Of a stretch of 64,000 nt of DNA, positions 8,773 to 16,660 are shown piece by piece (within the stretch, counting starts at the first letter, position 1; each line of letters starts with the position of its first letter). The stretch is taken from positions 124,001-188,000 of the forward strand of contig NZ_JAVDDU010000003.1 in NCBI RefSeq assembly GCF_030848505.1, in the 5' to 3' direction. The notes beneath the pieces are model-generated. The model saw only the letters and a program-made list of their open reading frames with translations, was not told where the DNA came from and searched no databases. The translations under genes and the position numbers were made by a program. This DNA comes from Marinimicrobium hydrolyticum. Lineage in GTDB: Bacteria > Pseudomonadota > Gammaproteobacteria > Pseudomonadales > Cellvibrionaceae.

Positions 8773-8853
8773 AGCTAACGACCCGCACATGGCCGCGAGT
8801 TTACGAGCGTCCCGCCGACGCTTGCGGCGGCGTAATGATGCGGCTTGTTAACC
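8773..8853 (-). repeat. attC recombination site 3
   Basis: On the minus strand it runs from GGTTAAC (8853-8847) to GTTAGCT (8779-8773), 81 bp. The inner arms AAGCCGCA and TGTGCGGG are partly complementary and a GC-rich hairpin fills the middle. Both ends deviate from the strict consensus and the inner sequence differs from sites 1 and 2. It contains the stop codon of the 8848-9243 gene, as expected. Confidence 0.72.
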
Positions 8854-9243
8854 CAGCACGCGCCGAATGATTTCCTTCTGAACACCAGGATGAAACTCTT
8901 CATATAGTGTATTAAACCGGACGTTGTTTTTCCCGTGTTCAAGCGAAATTACGAAAGCATCCGTTGAGATCCACTTAACTCTCCGACCAAATGAAACTAG
9001 CTGGTGACTTTCGAGAGATGTAACCACTGAGTCATCAAGCACCATACCAATCGCTTTGATGGTTAGGGGCGCCCCTGGTTGTGCGGCTTTAATATATACA
9101 ATATCTCCAGGCTTGATGCTCCTCATAATTTGGTGAAGGTCTGGCGCCTCGCCTTCATTCCAGCCCAACCCAACGATACTTGCATCGATGAATTTTTGAC
9201 TTACGTCTTCACCGTAGTAGGCTCCGACTCCGAAAATTGCCAT
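8848..9243 (-). CDS. small cassette protein of unknown function, possibly PUA/EVE-like
   Basis: 131 residues starting MAIFGVGAYYGEDVSQ, with AAGGAG 7 bases before ATG 9243; an in-frame extension to 9339 lacks any sign of coding. The segment SIKPGDIVYIKAAQP followed by LTIKAIGMVLDD resembles the strand pattern of small PUA-superfamily (EVE-like) domains that bind modified bases. That comparison is weak and made by eye. Its stop codon lies in attC site 3, so it is a cassette gene. Confidence 0.7.
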   Translation of the reverse strand: MAIFGVGAYYGEDVSQKFIDASIVGLGWNEGEAPDLHQIMRSIKPGDIVYIKAAQPGAPLTIKAIGMVLDDSVVTSLESHQLVSFGRRVKWISTDAFVISLEHGKNNVRFNTLYEEFHPGVQKEIIRRVLG

Positions 9244-9595
9244 AAGTATCTCCTTGTTGGTTAACAACATTATTAGAAGGAAAAATTCCGTGTTTAAACC
9301 CGGACAATTTCCGTCTTTCACATTTCCGGTGTTCGACAACCTAGCCGGCAGCCCTTATGACACGTAGCTTATGGTCAGCTGTTCTAAAAATGAAAGCGTG
9401 AAACACGGACTTTTTCCTTCTAACGTTCCACGAAACCAAGCGAAATACCACCCATTCACCCAGTGATATCCTTTTATTTCAGTGAATGAGCTGTTTATAG
9501 CATGGCAAAGGCGCAATTTCACGCATCTAAAAGCTGTAAGCTTTCAACAATTATTCGTTGTACTTATCAGAAAATGCATTGTGTGCACCTCTGCA
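9244..9595. other. spacer upstream of the cassette cluster
   Basis: About 350 bases without a convincing gene. It holds the 151-bp inverted-repeat element and otherwise AT-rich DNA. An attI site or promoter of the cassette array would be expected here if this is the proximal end, but I see no integrase and cannot identify attI. Confidence 0.5.
9273..9423. repeat. 151-bp element bounded by 23-bp inverted repeats
   Basis: TTAGAAGGAAAAATTCCGTG (start of the left arm, 9273-9295) is the reverse complement of 9401-9423 with one mismatch in 23. The interior (about 105 bases) is not palindromic and not coding. The size and ends resemble a MITE-like element. I see no clear target-site duplication. 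Confidence 0.7.
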
Positions 9596-10618
9596 TTAAC
9601 GACCTTGATCGTCATCCAGCTCCGCCATCAACTGAATTTCCGCTTCCAGCTCGCCCTGGGTTTCCCAGTTGTGCAGGTAGTTCTGCCATTGCTGTTCGGT
9701 CAGGGGGGTTTCATGGGCGGAGCGCCAAAGGTCCTTACGGTTGCTCAGGGTGGTGCTTAAGTCGGGCATAGCGCCGCCTACCTCGCCCCATCTATCAATC
9801 AGTAGCCAGCCCATTAACTGAATCCAGCTACTGGTTCCAGTTCGTGCACGAAACTGCGCGTATTGAGTGCAGATTTCCCGCCACTGCGGGTCGGATTCAT
9901 GTTCGAGGCATGCACTTACTGCGGTAGGCCCGTGGGCAAAGCCAGAGGTCCCGCGGATACGTGCAAACGCCTTCAGATCGCTCAGCGCGGGCGCCAGACC
10001 ATGCCGGGCTTTGGACTGCCCCAATAGTCGGGTTATCTCCAGCTCGTAGAAGTCGATTCGTTCCAATTGGCTGGCCCGCTCAATTATTTCTCGTATGCTC
10101 TCAGTGTCATTGGCGAACAACGCCCTTTCGGCGAGTAGATCCAGAGGCATTGCGTTGCCCGGATCAAGCTTCTGTAGTTCCGCTACGGGGTCCGGGTCGC
10201 ACAGCGGTGCATTCCGCAATAGCTGGCAAGGGCGCGCAAGCAAGGACAGGGTAAGCTTGGGACGCACCCCCTCCTCAACCAGTTCGACCAGCAAAGGAGC
10301 TTGGAAATGAAGATGGCCGCTGACAAAAACAGCCTTCATAAACTGGTCGCCGGGATCTTCACTACCTAAAACGGCCAGAACCCACTCACGGTATGGCAAA
10401 TCTCCAGCGTGCAGATCGTCGTCGCTCACAAGGCGGTCGAGCCAAGTGAGGTCATAGTAGGAGTGTTGGCGTGCTGCTGATTCAGGACTAGTATTTGCCA
10501 AGGAAACGCTGTGCCCCAGGGAAACGTCGGGCACATCGGGCAGGAGCCAATAAAAGGCCAGGGCGAAGGCGGCAAGAAGTGCTGGTAGTAACCAGGGTGA
10601 ATCAAAGCGGGTACGCAT
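9596..10618 (-). CDS. hypothetical membrane-anchored protein
   Basis: 340 residues with one N-terminal hydrophobic segment (WLLPALLAAFALAFYWLLP, about 9-27) and a long periplasmic part rich in helices with the leucine-rich spacing seen in repeat scaffolds. The family is not recognised. AAGGAA stands before the ATG. It heads the right flank of the cassette cluster on the same strand; the next gene upstream is a separate small membrane protein. Confidence 0.75.
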   Translation of the reverse strand: MRTRFDSPWLLPALLAAFALAFYWLLPDVPDVSLGHSVSLANTSPESAARQHSYYDLTWLDRLVSDDDLHAGDLPYREWVLAVLGSEDPGDQFMKAVFVSGHLHFQAPLLVELVEEGVRPKLTLSLLARPCQLLRNAPLCDPDPVAELQKLDPGNAMPLDLLAERALFANDTESIREIIERASQLERIDFYELEITRLLGQSKARHGLAPALSDLKAFARIRGTSGFAHGPTAVSACLEHESDPQWREICTQYAQFRARTGTSSWIQLMGWLLIDRWGEVGGAMPDLSTTLSNRKDLWRSAHETPLTEQQWQNYLHNWETQGELEAEIQLMAELDDDQGR

Positions 10619-10753
10619 GGGTGTTCCTTTTTCTGACCCGTAGCTTATGTAAATTGGTTGTCGTTTAAATTACTTCGATGTCTGGCGTAGCCAAAGGTTG
10701 AGACGTTTCTTCAACCGGCCGACGTAGTTCCAGATCTTGCGTTGCCGCCGATG

Positions 10754-11479
10754 TTAGCTTTCACTCAATCCGAGCTGTGCCCGTAACGAGTCGGTAGAGT
10801 CCAAGGTGTTCTTTTGACTGTTGGCATGAGCCATTTGCATGCGATGCACTCTATGGATAATAGCGATTAGAATTAGAGTCAACACGATATCGCTTCCACC
10901 GGAGATCTGAGCAACCACATTCGCAGTAATGAACTCGCTTAGCTCCTCCGCTCGCATGGTCAACCGATAGGAGGCATGCCCTAAAACACCTAATGCAATC
11001 CAAAAAAACCACCACCAAGGGAGAAGGGGCGATACAGTTGCACCCCTCCAATCTTGCGGATTTCTGCTCGCCTTCCAGATTTCCCTCATGGCTTGATATG
11101 GCATCCACAAGTTTGCGAGTGGAATGAAATACCAACCAATGGACCAGCCTGGAGTGAACTCCATTCCGGAAGCGCCTAGCTGGCGTGCGTTGTAATTTGC
11201 TCGGTATATCCACATCAAGGTCAAAACCCCGGCGACAATAAAGATTGCGAGCTGAACAATCGCCACCAGCCTCTGTCGCGCATCACTTGCCTCTCCAGCA
11301 GCTATAGCAAGTTCTTGTGATGCATAAACTCCCTCCTGGAAATCAGAAAGGAGCTGGTACTCAAGCATGCCAGAAATTAAGGCAATGACTGCAGCTACGA
11401 CTAGAGCATACAGTAGACATAGCGTCCAATTCGTGAGGTGTGTTGGGTCCTTAAAACTGCCTGTTTGCTCTATTGACAC
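10754..11479 (-). CDS. DUF4328 domain membrane protein
   Basis: 241 residues with about four or five membrane segments. The segment YNARQLGASGMEFTPGWSIG followed by WYFIPLANLWMPYQAMREIW is the DUF4328 signature. Start is GTG 11479 with AGGA upstream. The function of the family is unknown. It belongs to the run of minus-strand accessory genes. Confidence 0.82.
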   Translation of the reverse strand: MSIEQTGSFKDPTHLTNWTLCLLYALVVAAVIALISGMLEYQLLSDFQEGVYASQELAIAAGEASDARQRLVAIVQLAIFIVAGVLTLMWIYRANYNARQLGASGMEFTPGWSIGWYFIPLANLWMPYQAMREIWKASRNPQDWRGATVSPLLPWWWFFWIALGVLGHASYRLTMRAEELSEFITANVVAQISGGSDIVLTLILIAIIHRVHRMQMAHANSQKNTLDSTDSLRAQLGLSES

Positions 11480-11523
11480 GTGTATTTCCTATTTCTAATG
11501 TTGAAACTATGCGGACGCGCGAC

Positions 11524-12336
11524 TTACATCGCCGCCTGACTTTGTTGGTTGTGATCCGGTGGTACATACTTGACGGTTGCCAAATCGCTGATTATTTCGG
11601 TTTTTGAAATTTGCTTTACTGCCTTTTTAAGCAGCTTCTTTAAAGTCGGCTTTAAATACGGCAAGGCATGCTCTGCAGCTATACCTTTGAGGCCCAGGAA
11701 TATTGCTAGAGCAAAGATATGTTCACTTTCAAACAGATACCCATTGCGGCTGTATTCCCAACCTTGAGCGTCAACTTCAGTAAACTGCTGAAAATTACGT
11801 GCTGCGTTTGCCATGAAGACTCCGAAACCTAAGAACGTAGCAGCTATGTCTGTAGCGAACTCCCAGTTATCCCAGCCTCCTGGGGGGTCCTCGGGGCCAA
11901 AACCGGTTAAATAATGGGCTAACTCATGAGCGAAAGTAGCTACCAGCTGCGTAGGATTGCCAACGGTTGCGGGGTTGTATGTCACCACTATTTCGTTGTC
12001 CTCCCTTGCCTCAAAGGTGCCCAATGGACTATGAGGGGCATTTTGCACTCTTAGTGCTGGCGCTACTCGTACGTCAACGTCTTCTTCTTGAGCTTCTAGT
12101 TTGCACCGCCACTCTTCCATCCCTGCGTATCTTTTTACCGCCTCAAATGTCTCAATTGCAGCCTCATCAGCACTTTCAACTTTTGAGGGAAAGTATTCTC
12201 TGGTGGGCAAGACCAGCTGTGTATCCTCATAAAAGTCCTTTCCGCCAAAATTTCTTAGTAGCCACCTGAAGGTGGCAACCTGAAATTCAGTATCCTCACT
12301 GGATAAGATTGGCTTTGATTTAAATATACTCAACAT
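11524..12336 (-). CDS. putative zinc metallopeptidase (HELAH motif)
   Basis: 270 residues without an evident signal peptide. The motif FAHELAHYLTG places HExxH at residues 137-141; a downstream acidic helix (WDNWEFATDIAATFLG) could give the third zinc ligand. This is the pattern of small cytoplasmic zincins, but no specific family can be named. AGGA precedes ATG 12336. Neighbours are unrelated hypothetical genes. Confidence 0.72.
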   Translation of the reverse strand: MLSIFKSKPILSSEDTEFQVATFRWLLRNFGGKDFYEDTQLVLPTREYFPSKVESADEAAIETFEAVKRYAGMEEWRCKLEAQEEDVDVRVAPALRVQNAPHSPLGTFEAREDNEIVVTYNPATVGNPTQLVATFAHELAHYLTGFGPEDPPGGWDNWEFATDIAATFLGFGVFMANAARNFQQFTEVDAQGWEYSRNGYLFESEHIFALAIFLGLKGIAAEHALPYLKPTLKKLLKKAVKQISKTEIISDLATVKYVPPDHNQQSQAAM

Positions 12337-12451
12337 GATCCTATTTCCAGGTCACTGAAAGCCACTTCGTTGATTACAATTACCGCAATGAATTCGAATG
12401 TCAGACCACGACATCCAGCCCGCTGGGCTGCACTCACTTTGCCTGAGTGAA

Positions 12452-12880
12452 TTACTCACCGAACTCTCTTGGCTCGATAACCTTTCCCGACATGGTAACG
12501 GCCGCCATATACCCGCTACCGTGCAATCTGTTGTCATCGATCACTGGAGAGAGGGAGAACACATATAGCCAATGACCTCTCGCATCCCAACAACCGTATT
12601 CCTGAATACGAACGCTCTTTACAGCCATTGAGTCAAAGCGGTGGTAGAAGCCCTCGGCCCACTCAGTGACGATTGAAACTGCCTGGGAAACAGACAGCGG
12701 AGGCTCTCCACTATTTATATCCCACTTCTCAGCCCCCTCGAAATCCTCAGCTGAGGCGAAAAGCCCAATACTGCTTCCATCCTGCGTTCTGGTTGAAGTA
12801 AATGCTCTGTCTCCGCATTCGTATGCAAAAACAGATGAGGAAATAGCCAAGAGAATGATCGTCGCTAAAATATTTTTCAT
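12452..12880 (-). CDS. hypothetical secreted protein
   Basis: 142 residues. The N-terminus MKNILATIILLAISSSVFA is a clear signal peptide, with cleavage expected after VFA. The mature part starts YECGDRAF and contains a second cysteine in EYGCWDARGHW. The family is not recognised. It lies downstream of the DUF805 gene on the same strand. Confidence 0.7.
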   Translation of the reverse strand: MKNILATIILLAISSSVFAYECGDRAFTSTRTQDGSSIGLFASAEDFEGAEKWDINSGEPPLSVSQAVSIVTEWAEGFYHRFDSMAVKSVRIQEYGCWDARGHWLYVFSLSPVIDDNRLHGSGYMAAVTMSGKVIEPREFGE

Positions 12881-12965
12881 TTGTCTTCCTTATTGACAAT
12901 GCCCAGCTGGGGGGCGATGACAGTGCTATGCGACGCGTTAGCGCGTCGCTGGACGCAGTTGCTGG

Positions 12966-13331
12966 TTAGGTGCCTTCACTTACACCTTTTGTGGGGGAGT
13001 TATTCGGGGGCGCACCAAATCGGTTAGTGTTGGCGTCGCTTGGAAAGGCACCCGTGACGATCAGCGCCCAGATTCCCCCAAACGGAATCAAATTAATGAG
13101 AGTCCACCAACCGGACCGGCCGGTATCGTGCCAACGCTTTGCCTGAACTGCTAAAGACGGCCAGAGAGTTAAAACAATGAAGAGTAAGCTGGGAGTACTT
13201 AGCTCTCCCAGAGGGCTGTCAGCGTAAATATCTATTGCGATGAGCGCCACTGTAAGGGGGATTACGTAAGCCCAAAAGAGTGATCGGTTAATGCGCCCTT
13301 CGAAGGAAAACAGATACCATTTCCAGTCCAT
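12966..13331 (-). CDS. DUF805 family inner-membrane protein
   Basis: 121 residues with three to four membrane helices. WYLFSFEGRINRSLFWAY at the start and AKRWHDTGRSGWWTLINLIPFGG in the second half are the DUF805 (YhaH-like) hallmarks. The role is unknown. Its stop codon sits in an ACCTAAC heptamer that looks like an attC end, but the matching other end is not convincing. Confidence 0.87.
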   Translation of the reverse strand: MDWKWYLFSFEGRINRSLFWAYVIPLTVALIAIDIYADSPLGELSTPSLLFIVLTLWPSLAVQAKRWHDTGRSGWWTLINLIPFGGIWALIVTGAFPSDANTNRFGAPPNNSPTKGVSEGT

Positions 13332-13368
13332 ATTAACTACTCCTTATCTATCTGAACCCATAGCTTGA

Positions 13369-13659
13369 TCATGAACCTCGCTTTCGGTCATAAATAAACC
13401 CCTGTAGCAGGAGTGCGACGAGGATAATCAAAAAATACAGCAGGAAGTTTGAACCGTGATAAGCGAATAGTTCATATAACCCATGCTCTGCAATCAATCT
13501 CGACATGGCCTCCCATCCAGTAACGACACCGGCGGGGTTGCCTTCCGAGTCGAAAGTAATTAATCGCGAACTGAATGCTGTGGAGATACTTGAAATGATC
13601 AGCGTGTAGGGGACGGCAACGAGGAGCGCCTTAGTTATTATTGATTTAATCCTTTTCAT
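13369..13659 (-). CDS. hypothetical small membrane protein
   Basis: 96 residues with two hydrophobic stretches (about 9-30 and 68-86), the second followed by the positive tail YDRKRGS. The family is not recognised. It could be cotranscribed with the DUF805 gene 37 bases downstream. Confidence 0.6.
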   Translation of the reverse strand: MKRIKSIITKALLVAVPYTLIISSISTAFSSRLITFDSEGNPAGVVTGWEAMSRLIAEHGLYELFAYHGSNFLLYFLIILVALLLQGFIYDRKRGS

Positions 13660-13857
13660 ACTCTCTCATGCCATTTGAAGTTGGTCATATTGCCAGCTTG
13701 GCCCCTGACCTTATTTCCATTGCGAATGTCGTCAAAATTAACTGTAAATTTGTGCTCGGTCAAGGCTTGTGGGGCTGTAGGCTTGGTTGAAAGGGTTAAC
13801 TTACTGATATTGGGAAGGAAATCAGGCGTTTGGAAAATGAATGAGGATAGTGGTTTA

Positions 13858-13945
13858 TGGATTCCCGCTTTCGCGGGAATGACGGTGGAGTTGGGTGGGG
13901 TCGCATTTACGTGGGAATGTGGATTCCCGCTTTCGCGCAAAGTAC
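13858..13945. repeat. REP-like palindromic repeats (one full, one truncated copy)
   Basis: ATTCCCGC (13861-13868) and GCGGGAAT (13873-13880) form a hairpin followed by GACGG, the common intergenic GGAATGACG type. A second copy starts at 13922 (GATTCCCGCTTTCGCG) but its right arm is lost. A related copy is at 25622-25697. Confidence 0.75.
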
Positions 13946-13970
13946 GGGTGTTTCCGATTAGTCAGGTATC

Positions 13971-13996
13971 GCCCGGCCAGCAGCTCCCGGCCGGGC
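13971..13996 (-). terminator. possible terminator hairpin after the sigma-DUF6768 pair
   Basis: GCCCGGCC and GGCCGGGC pair around a 10-base loop just downstream of the DUF6768 gene on the minus strand. There is no T run, so it may be a stabilising hairpin instead. Confidence 0.4.
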
Positions 13997-14005
13997 GGTA
14001 TTCGT

Positions 14006-14383
14006 TCAGGCCTCTCCGCGCTTTTGCGCTAACCGCAGGTCCAGGCGGCGCACTTCTCGCAGTACCCGATTGGCTTCCAGGTGGCTGCCCATGAAACCGC
14101 GCAGGAAGGTGCTGATCTGGACTAAGATGATGCTGACCACTCCCCAGCGCACGGCGGTCATCAGCTCCTCGGCGGTAAACATGATCCAGAGTGCGTACAG
14201 GGCGCCGAAAAAGGACAATATCTGGATAATGAATGTCACCCACATTACCCAGCCCAGCCGCCCCTGGAACAGGCCAAAGGCCTGGCGGATCCAGCCCGGC
14301 TCGTCGTGGAACTGGTCCAGCAGCTCTTGATCTTCCTTCGACAGGGCTTCGTTGATCAGTTGGTCGATGTCTTTTTCACTCAT
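14006..14383 (-). CDS. DUF6768 family membrane protein, partner of the ECF sigma factor
   Basis: 125 residues. The N-terminal part has the conserved opening DIDQLINEALSKEDQELLDQ, then two membrane helices (about 47-70 and 80-100), then a basic C-terminal helix. This matches DUF6768 proteins, which are commonly coupled to ECF sigma genes. The ATG overlaps the sigma stop codon by ATGA. A role as membrane-bound regulator of the sigma factor is inference from this coupling. Confidence 0.8.
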   Translation of the reverse strand: MSEKDIDQLINEALSKEDQELLDQFHDEPGWIRQAFGLFQGRLGWVMWVTFIIQILSFFGALYALWIMFTAEELMTAVRWGVVSIILVQISTFLRGFMGSHLEANRVLREVRRLDLRLAQKRGEA

Positions 14384-14934
14384 GGCTTTGCTCCTTCCAG
14401 TTGTGCCCGCAGCTTGCGGCGTGCGTGCATAAGCCGTGTTTTGATGGTGCCGGGGGCGGTGTCCAGGGCAATGGCAATCTCCGCGACCCGCATCTGCTCC
14501 AGGTAGAACAGACCCAGAGCCGCCCGCTGGTCGGGCGGTAAGTGAGCCATGGCCGCCCGGACGGTGTCTGCATCAGCGTGCGCCGACTGCGAATCCGAGT
14601 CTGTCTCCCAGGACACTTCAAGAGCTGCAGCTGACTCGCTTTCCCGGCGCCGGCGGCGACTGCTTATCGCCCTCTGGCAGCGGCGGCTGGTGATGCGAAA
14701 GGCCCAGGCGGCGAAGGCGCGGGTATCGTCGAGCCCGTGCAACCCCCGCAGGATGTCGGCCCAGGCTTCCTGGACGGCATCGGCGGCCAGTTCGCCATCA
14801 CCGGTCAGCCGCCAGGCGTGGCGCAGTAGCTTGCCGTGCCAGCGCTCGGCGAGCTTGCCCATGGCGTCCCGGCTCCCGGTCCGCGCAGCTGCCGCCAGCC
14901 AGGCATCCAGCGCGCGTTCGCGTTCATCCCGCAT
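14380..14934 (-). CDS. ECF-type RNA polymerase sigma factor
   Basis: 184 residues from ATG 14934, which has GGGGAG about 9 bases upstream; the open frame extends upstream but without similarity. Region 2 (AWRLTGDGELAADAVQEAWADILRGL) and region 4 (LPPDQRAALGLFYLEQMRVAEIAIAL then GTIKTRLMHARRKLR) are clear. The linker between them is long and charged. It is coupled to a DUF6768 gene. Its target genes are not evident from the window. Confidence 0.9.
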   Translation of the reverse strand: MRDERERALDAWLAAAARTGSRDAMGKLAERWHGKLLRHAWRLTGDGELAADAVQEAWADILRGLHGLDDTRAFAAWAFRITSRRCQRAISSRRRRRESESAAALEVSWETDSDSQSAHADADTVRAAMAHLPPDQRAALGLFYLEQMRVAEIAIALDTAPGTIKTRLMHARRKLRAQLEGAKP

Positions 14935-15000
14935 GTGAAAACTGCTCCCCTTTTGATGTGTTGCGATCCTACAGTGCGCCCGGCGAGGGAAACGGTTCAA

Positions 15001-15407
15001 TCTAGGGCTGATTTTTTTAGCTAAAGACTAGGTGGGGGTTTCTATAACGGTGCACATGGCTCGCTCATTCCGTCGCCCCCCTCAGCCATGCCTTACCATT
15101 ATTTGTCAGCCGGTATTTTGGCAGGCGGCTGCGGGGTTTGTCGGGGATGGTCATTTCAATCACCCCCTGGCCAATAGCCGCTTGCTGAAGGCGTTCCCGG
15201 AAATGCTTTTCATCCTTCAATCCCAAGGCTGCGCCCCATTTCTCCCTGTAGCACCTCTAGCAGCCTTCCCACTCCGGGGGTGACTTCGGGGGTGACTTCG
15301 GGACCAAGCTCTTCTGCAAAGCCCTCATGCACTGACAAAGTGGTTCAGGTTCGTAGCTCACCCCGATTTCGGTTTTGGGACTTGATCGATACGCTTTTGG
15401 GTACAAC
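15001..15407. other. gene-poor stretch with a decayed gene
   Basis: No intact gene. About two thirds is the pseudogene fragment at 15065-15330. The left part would hold the promoter of the ECF sigma gene; TGAACC near 15000 on the minus strand could be a -35 element, but this is weak. Confidence 0.55.
15065..15330 (-). pseudogene. C-terminal remnant of a Fic / AlbA_2-type protein
   Basis: Two reading frames on the minus strand together spell the usual C-terminal winged-helix tail. The first reads FAEELGPEVTPEVTPGVGRLLEVLQGEMGR; after a frameshift near 15225 the second reads ALGLKDEKHFRERLQQ, then VIEMTIPDKPRSRLPKYRLTNNGKAWL and a stop at 15065. This tail is found on Fic-family and AlbA_2/ATP-binding proteins. 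The N-terminal domains are gone, so it is a dead fragment. Confidence 0.72.
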
Positions 15408-15893
15408 TTAAAATTGAGCGTATTCCCCTACTAATTGTTTTTCAGCCTTCCAGAAGCGCAAGTAGTGACCCGCGTCCACCTCTCTATTAACCTCGTTAAT
15501 CACCTTGTAACCCATGGATTCGTAGAATGTTCTAGAGGGCAACGAAATACTGAGCTTAGAGTGTCTATGGCCTGCTTTTCGCAGTTGCTCTTCAAGATGC
15601 TCCATGATTAAGCGGCCGAACCCAGTCCGCTGTGATGCTGGGGACACGAACACACCATATATTTCATTTTCAACGGTTGCCCCAGTCCCAACAATTTCGC
15701 TCCCACGCTCCAAAATCCAAATATCGCCCTGCTCGTTTCTTTTGAGTATCGCATCCTCGGAATGAAAGCCTTTGAAGAATTTGAGCACAGGAGCAGAGTA
15801 AAACGCAGCGTAGCTCTCATCGATTGTTTTGTGAATGAGCGATATAACAGGCTCAACGTCTGAAGCCTCGAACCTTCGAATAAGTGCGTCCAT
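15408..15893 (-). CDS. GNAT family N-acetyltransferase
   Basis: 161 residues from ATG 15893 (MDALIRRFEASDVEPV, the normal GNAT start); a GTG at 15917 is possible but less likely. Motif A is VFVSPASQRTGFGRLIMEHL, giving the acetyl-CoA pyrophosphate loop QRTGFG, and the C-terminal motif SRTFYESMGYKVI is present. The substrate cannot be told. It lies downstream of the NADAR gene on the same strand. Confidence 0.88.
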   Translation of the reverse strand: MDALIRRFEASDVEPVISLIHKTIDESYAAFYSAPVLKFFKGFHSEDAILKRNEQGDIWILERGSEIVGTGATVENEIYGVFVSPASQRTGFGRLIMEHLEEQLRKAGHRHSKLSISLPSRTFYESMGYKVINEVNREVDAGHYLRFWKAEKQLVGEYAQF

Positions 15894-15925
15894 AGTGTTC
15901 TCTATAAGCCCTGGCACCTGTTTTG

Positions 15926-16486
15926 TTAATGCGAGGCCTGCTGCGATAGTTGATAACGCACCTCCATTAGCGCAAAACCCAGTAAATTAGCGCCCTTCCA
16001 CAAATTGGGGTTTTCACAGGCCGGATTATCTTCGGCCAGCCCGATACCCCAAATTTTATCCACTGGGCTTGCTTCGACGAGAACGCGGTTCCCGGTATTT
16101 AGCAAAAATTCCTTTAATTCAGGGGCGCTGCTAAATTTGGCTAAATTACCAGAAACCACAATTTCAAAGCGGTGAGAATCCCATTTAGCTTGATCAAAGC
16201 CTTTGACCTCCCGGCCAATTGCCTTTGCTTCCCCGGGATTACTGGCGGATAAAAGCCTTTGTGCGGAGCCGCCATCACCAAAGAGTAGCGCTTTGCGATA
16301 CATCATGTAGTGCTCAGCGGTCATGAACTTCTTGCCTTCGCACTCAAAAGGCGAATCGTACCACTGACTAAAGCAACTTTTGGACACTCCACTCTTAGGC
16401 TTTTGGTGGCCCCAGAAAAATACGTATTTCACTTTATTTCCGTGATTTACGTATTCTGCTAATTCTTCCCTACTTGATATTTTCAA
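15926..16486 (-). CDS. NADAR family protein (YbiA-like N-glycosidase)
   Basis: 186 residues. The NADAR fold is recognisable: FSQWYDSPFECEGKKFMTAEHYMMYRKALLFGD, RRLLSASNPGEAK-type helix, GREVKGFDQAKWDSHRFEIV, and the end KIWGIGLAEDNPACENPNLWKGANLLGFALMEVR. Family members cleave N-glycosidic bonds of riboflavin intermediates or reverse ADP-ribosylation of nucleic acids; which applies here is unknown. The frame opens with TTG 16486 and no good ribosome site, so the exact start is unsure. Confidence 0.88.
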   Translation of the reverse strand: MKISSREELAEYVNHGNKVKYVFFWGHQKPKSGVSKSCFSQWYDSPFECEGKKFMTAEHYMMYRKALLFGDGGSAQRLLSASNPGEAKAIGREVKGFDQAKWDSHRFEIVVSGNLAKFSSAPELKEFLLNTGNRVLVEASPVDKIWGIGLAEDNPACENPNLWKGANLLGFALMEVRYQLSQQASH

Positions 16487-16660
16487 TTTCAGTCAACGCC
16501 TCAGGTCGTAGGACAGTGCAACCACTTAGGGTCAGCGAAGCAATTATAAGTGGCATTGAGCGCATGCGTTTCACTCTGACCATCTCAGATACCATGAAGC
16601 CAGCACAGAAGCAGGCGTCGCTATAGATGCCCCGCTCAACGGGCGGCCTTTTTACGATTA

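Larger units (their letters stand above)
6170..9423 (-). mobile_element. integron cassette cluster without integrase (CALIN)
   Basis: Three attC-like sites (6170-6242, 7047-7118, 8773-8853) separate four minus-strand genes, each gene group followed by its attC in the same orientation, which is the definition of a cassette array. No integrase gene is in the window, so this is a CALIN or the distal end of a longer integron. The first cassette's stop codon lies inside attC, as often in cassettes. The stretch looks richer in A and T than gnd on one side and the 9.6-kb gene on the other, consistent with acquisition. The outer limit on the right (about 9.4 kb) is a guess from the inverted-repeat element. 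Confidence 0.82.
13660..14005. other. repeat-bearing spacer
   Basis: About 345 bases. Open frames here owe their reading to REP-like palindromes (they encode the telltale VIPAKAGI or FAGMT) and I do not accept them as genes. The spacer contains one full and one partial palindromic repeat and a GC-rich hairpin. Confidence 0.65.

Noticed and set aside
10670-10745. A minus-strand reading RKIWNYVGRLKKRLNLWLRQTSK after the DUF4328 gene
   Set aside because: It looks like a protein tail but has no start and no family match; too short to call.
12894-12971. attC-like end ACCTAAC at the stop of the DUF805 gene
   Set aside because: The R''-like heptamer is there and a GCGACGCG/CGCGTCGC hairpin lies beside it, but no matching R' end or complementary arms toward the next gene; left as a possible decayed site.
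13656-14094. Open frames on both strands around the 13.86-kb repeats
   Set aside because: They contain the VIPAKAGI/FAGMT strings that REP-like palindromes encode by chance, and have no other support.
16629-16653. GC hairpin with a T run on the + strand (GCCCCG..CGGGC..TTTTT)
   Set aside because: No gene on the + strand ends there, so a terminator role is not supported.
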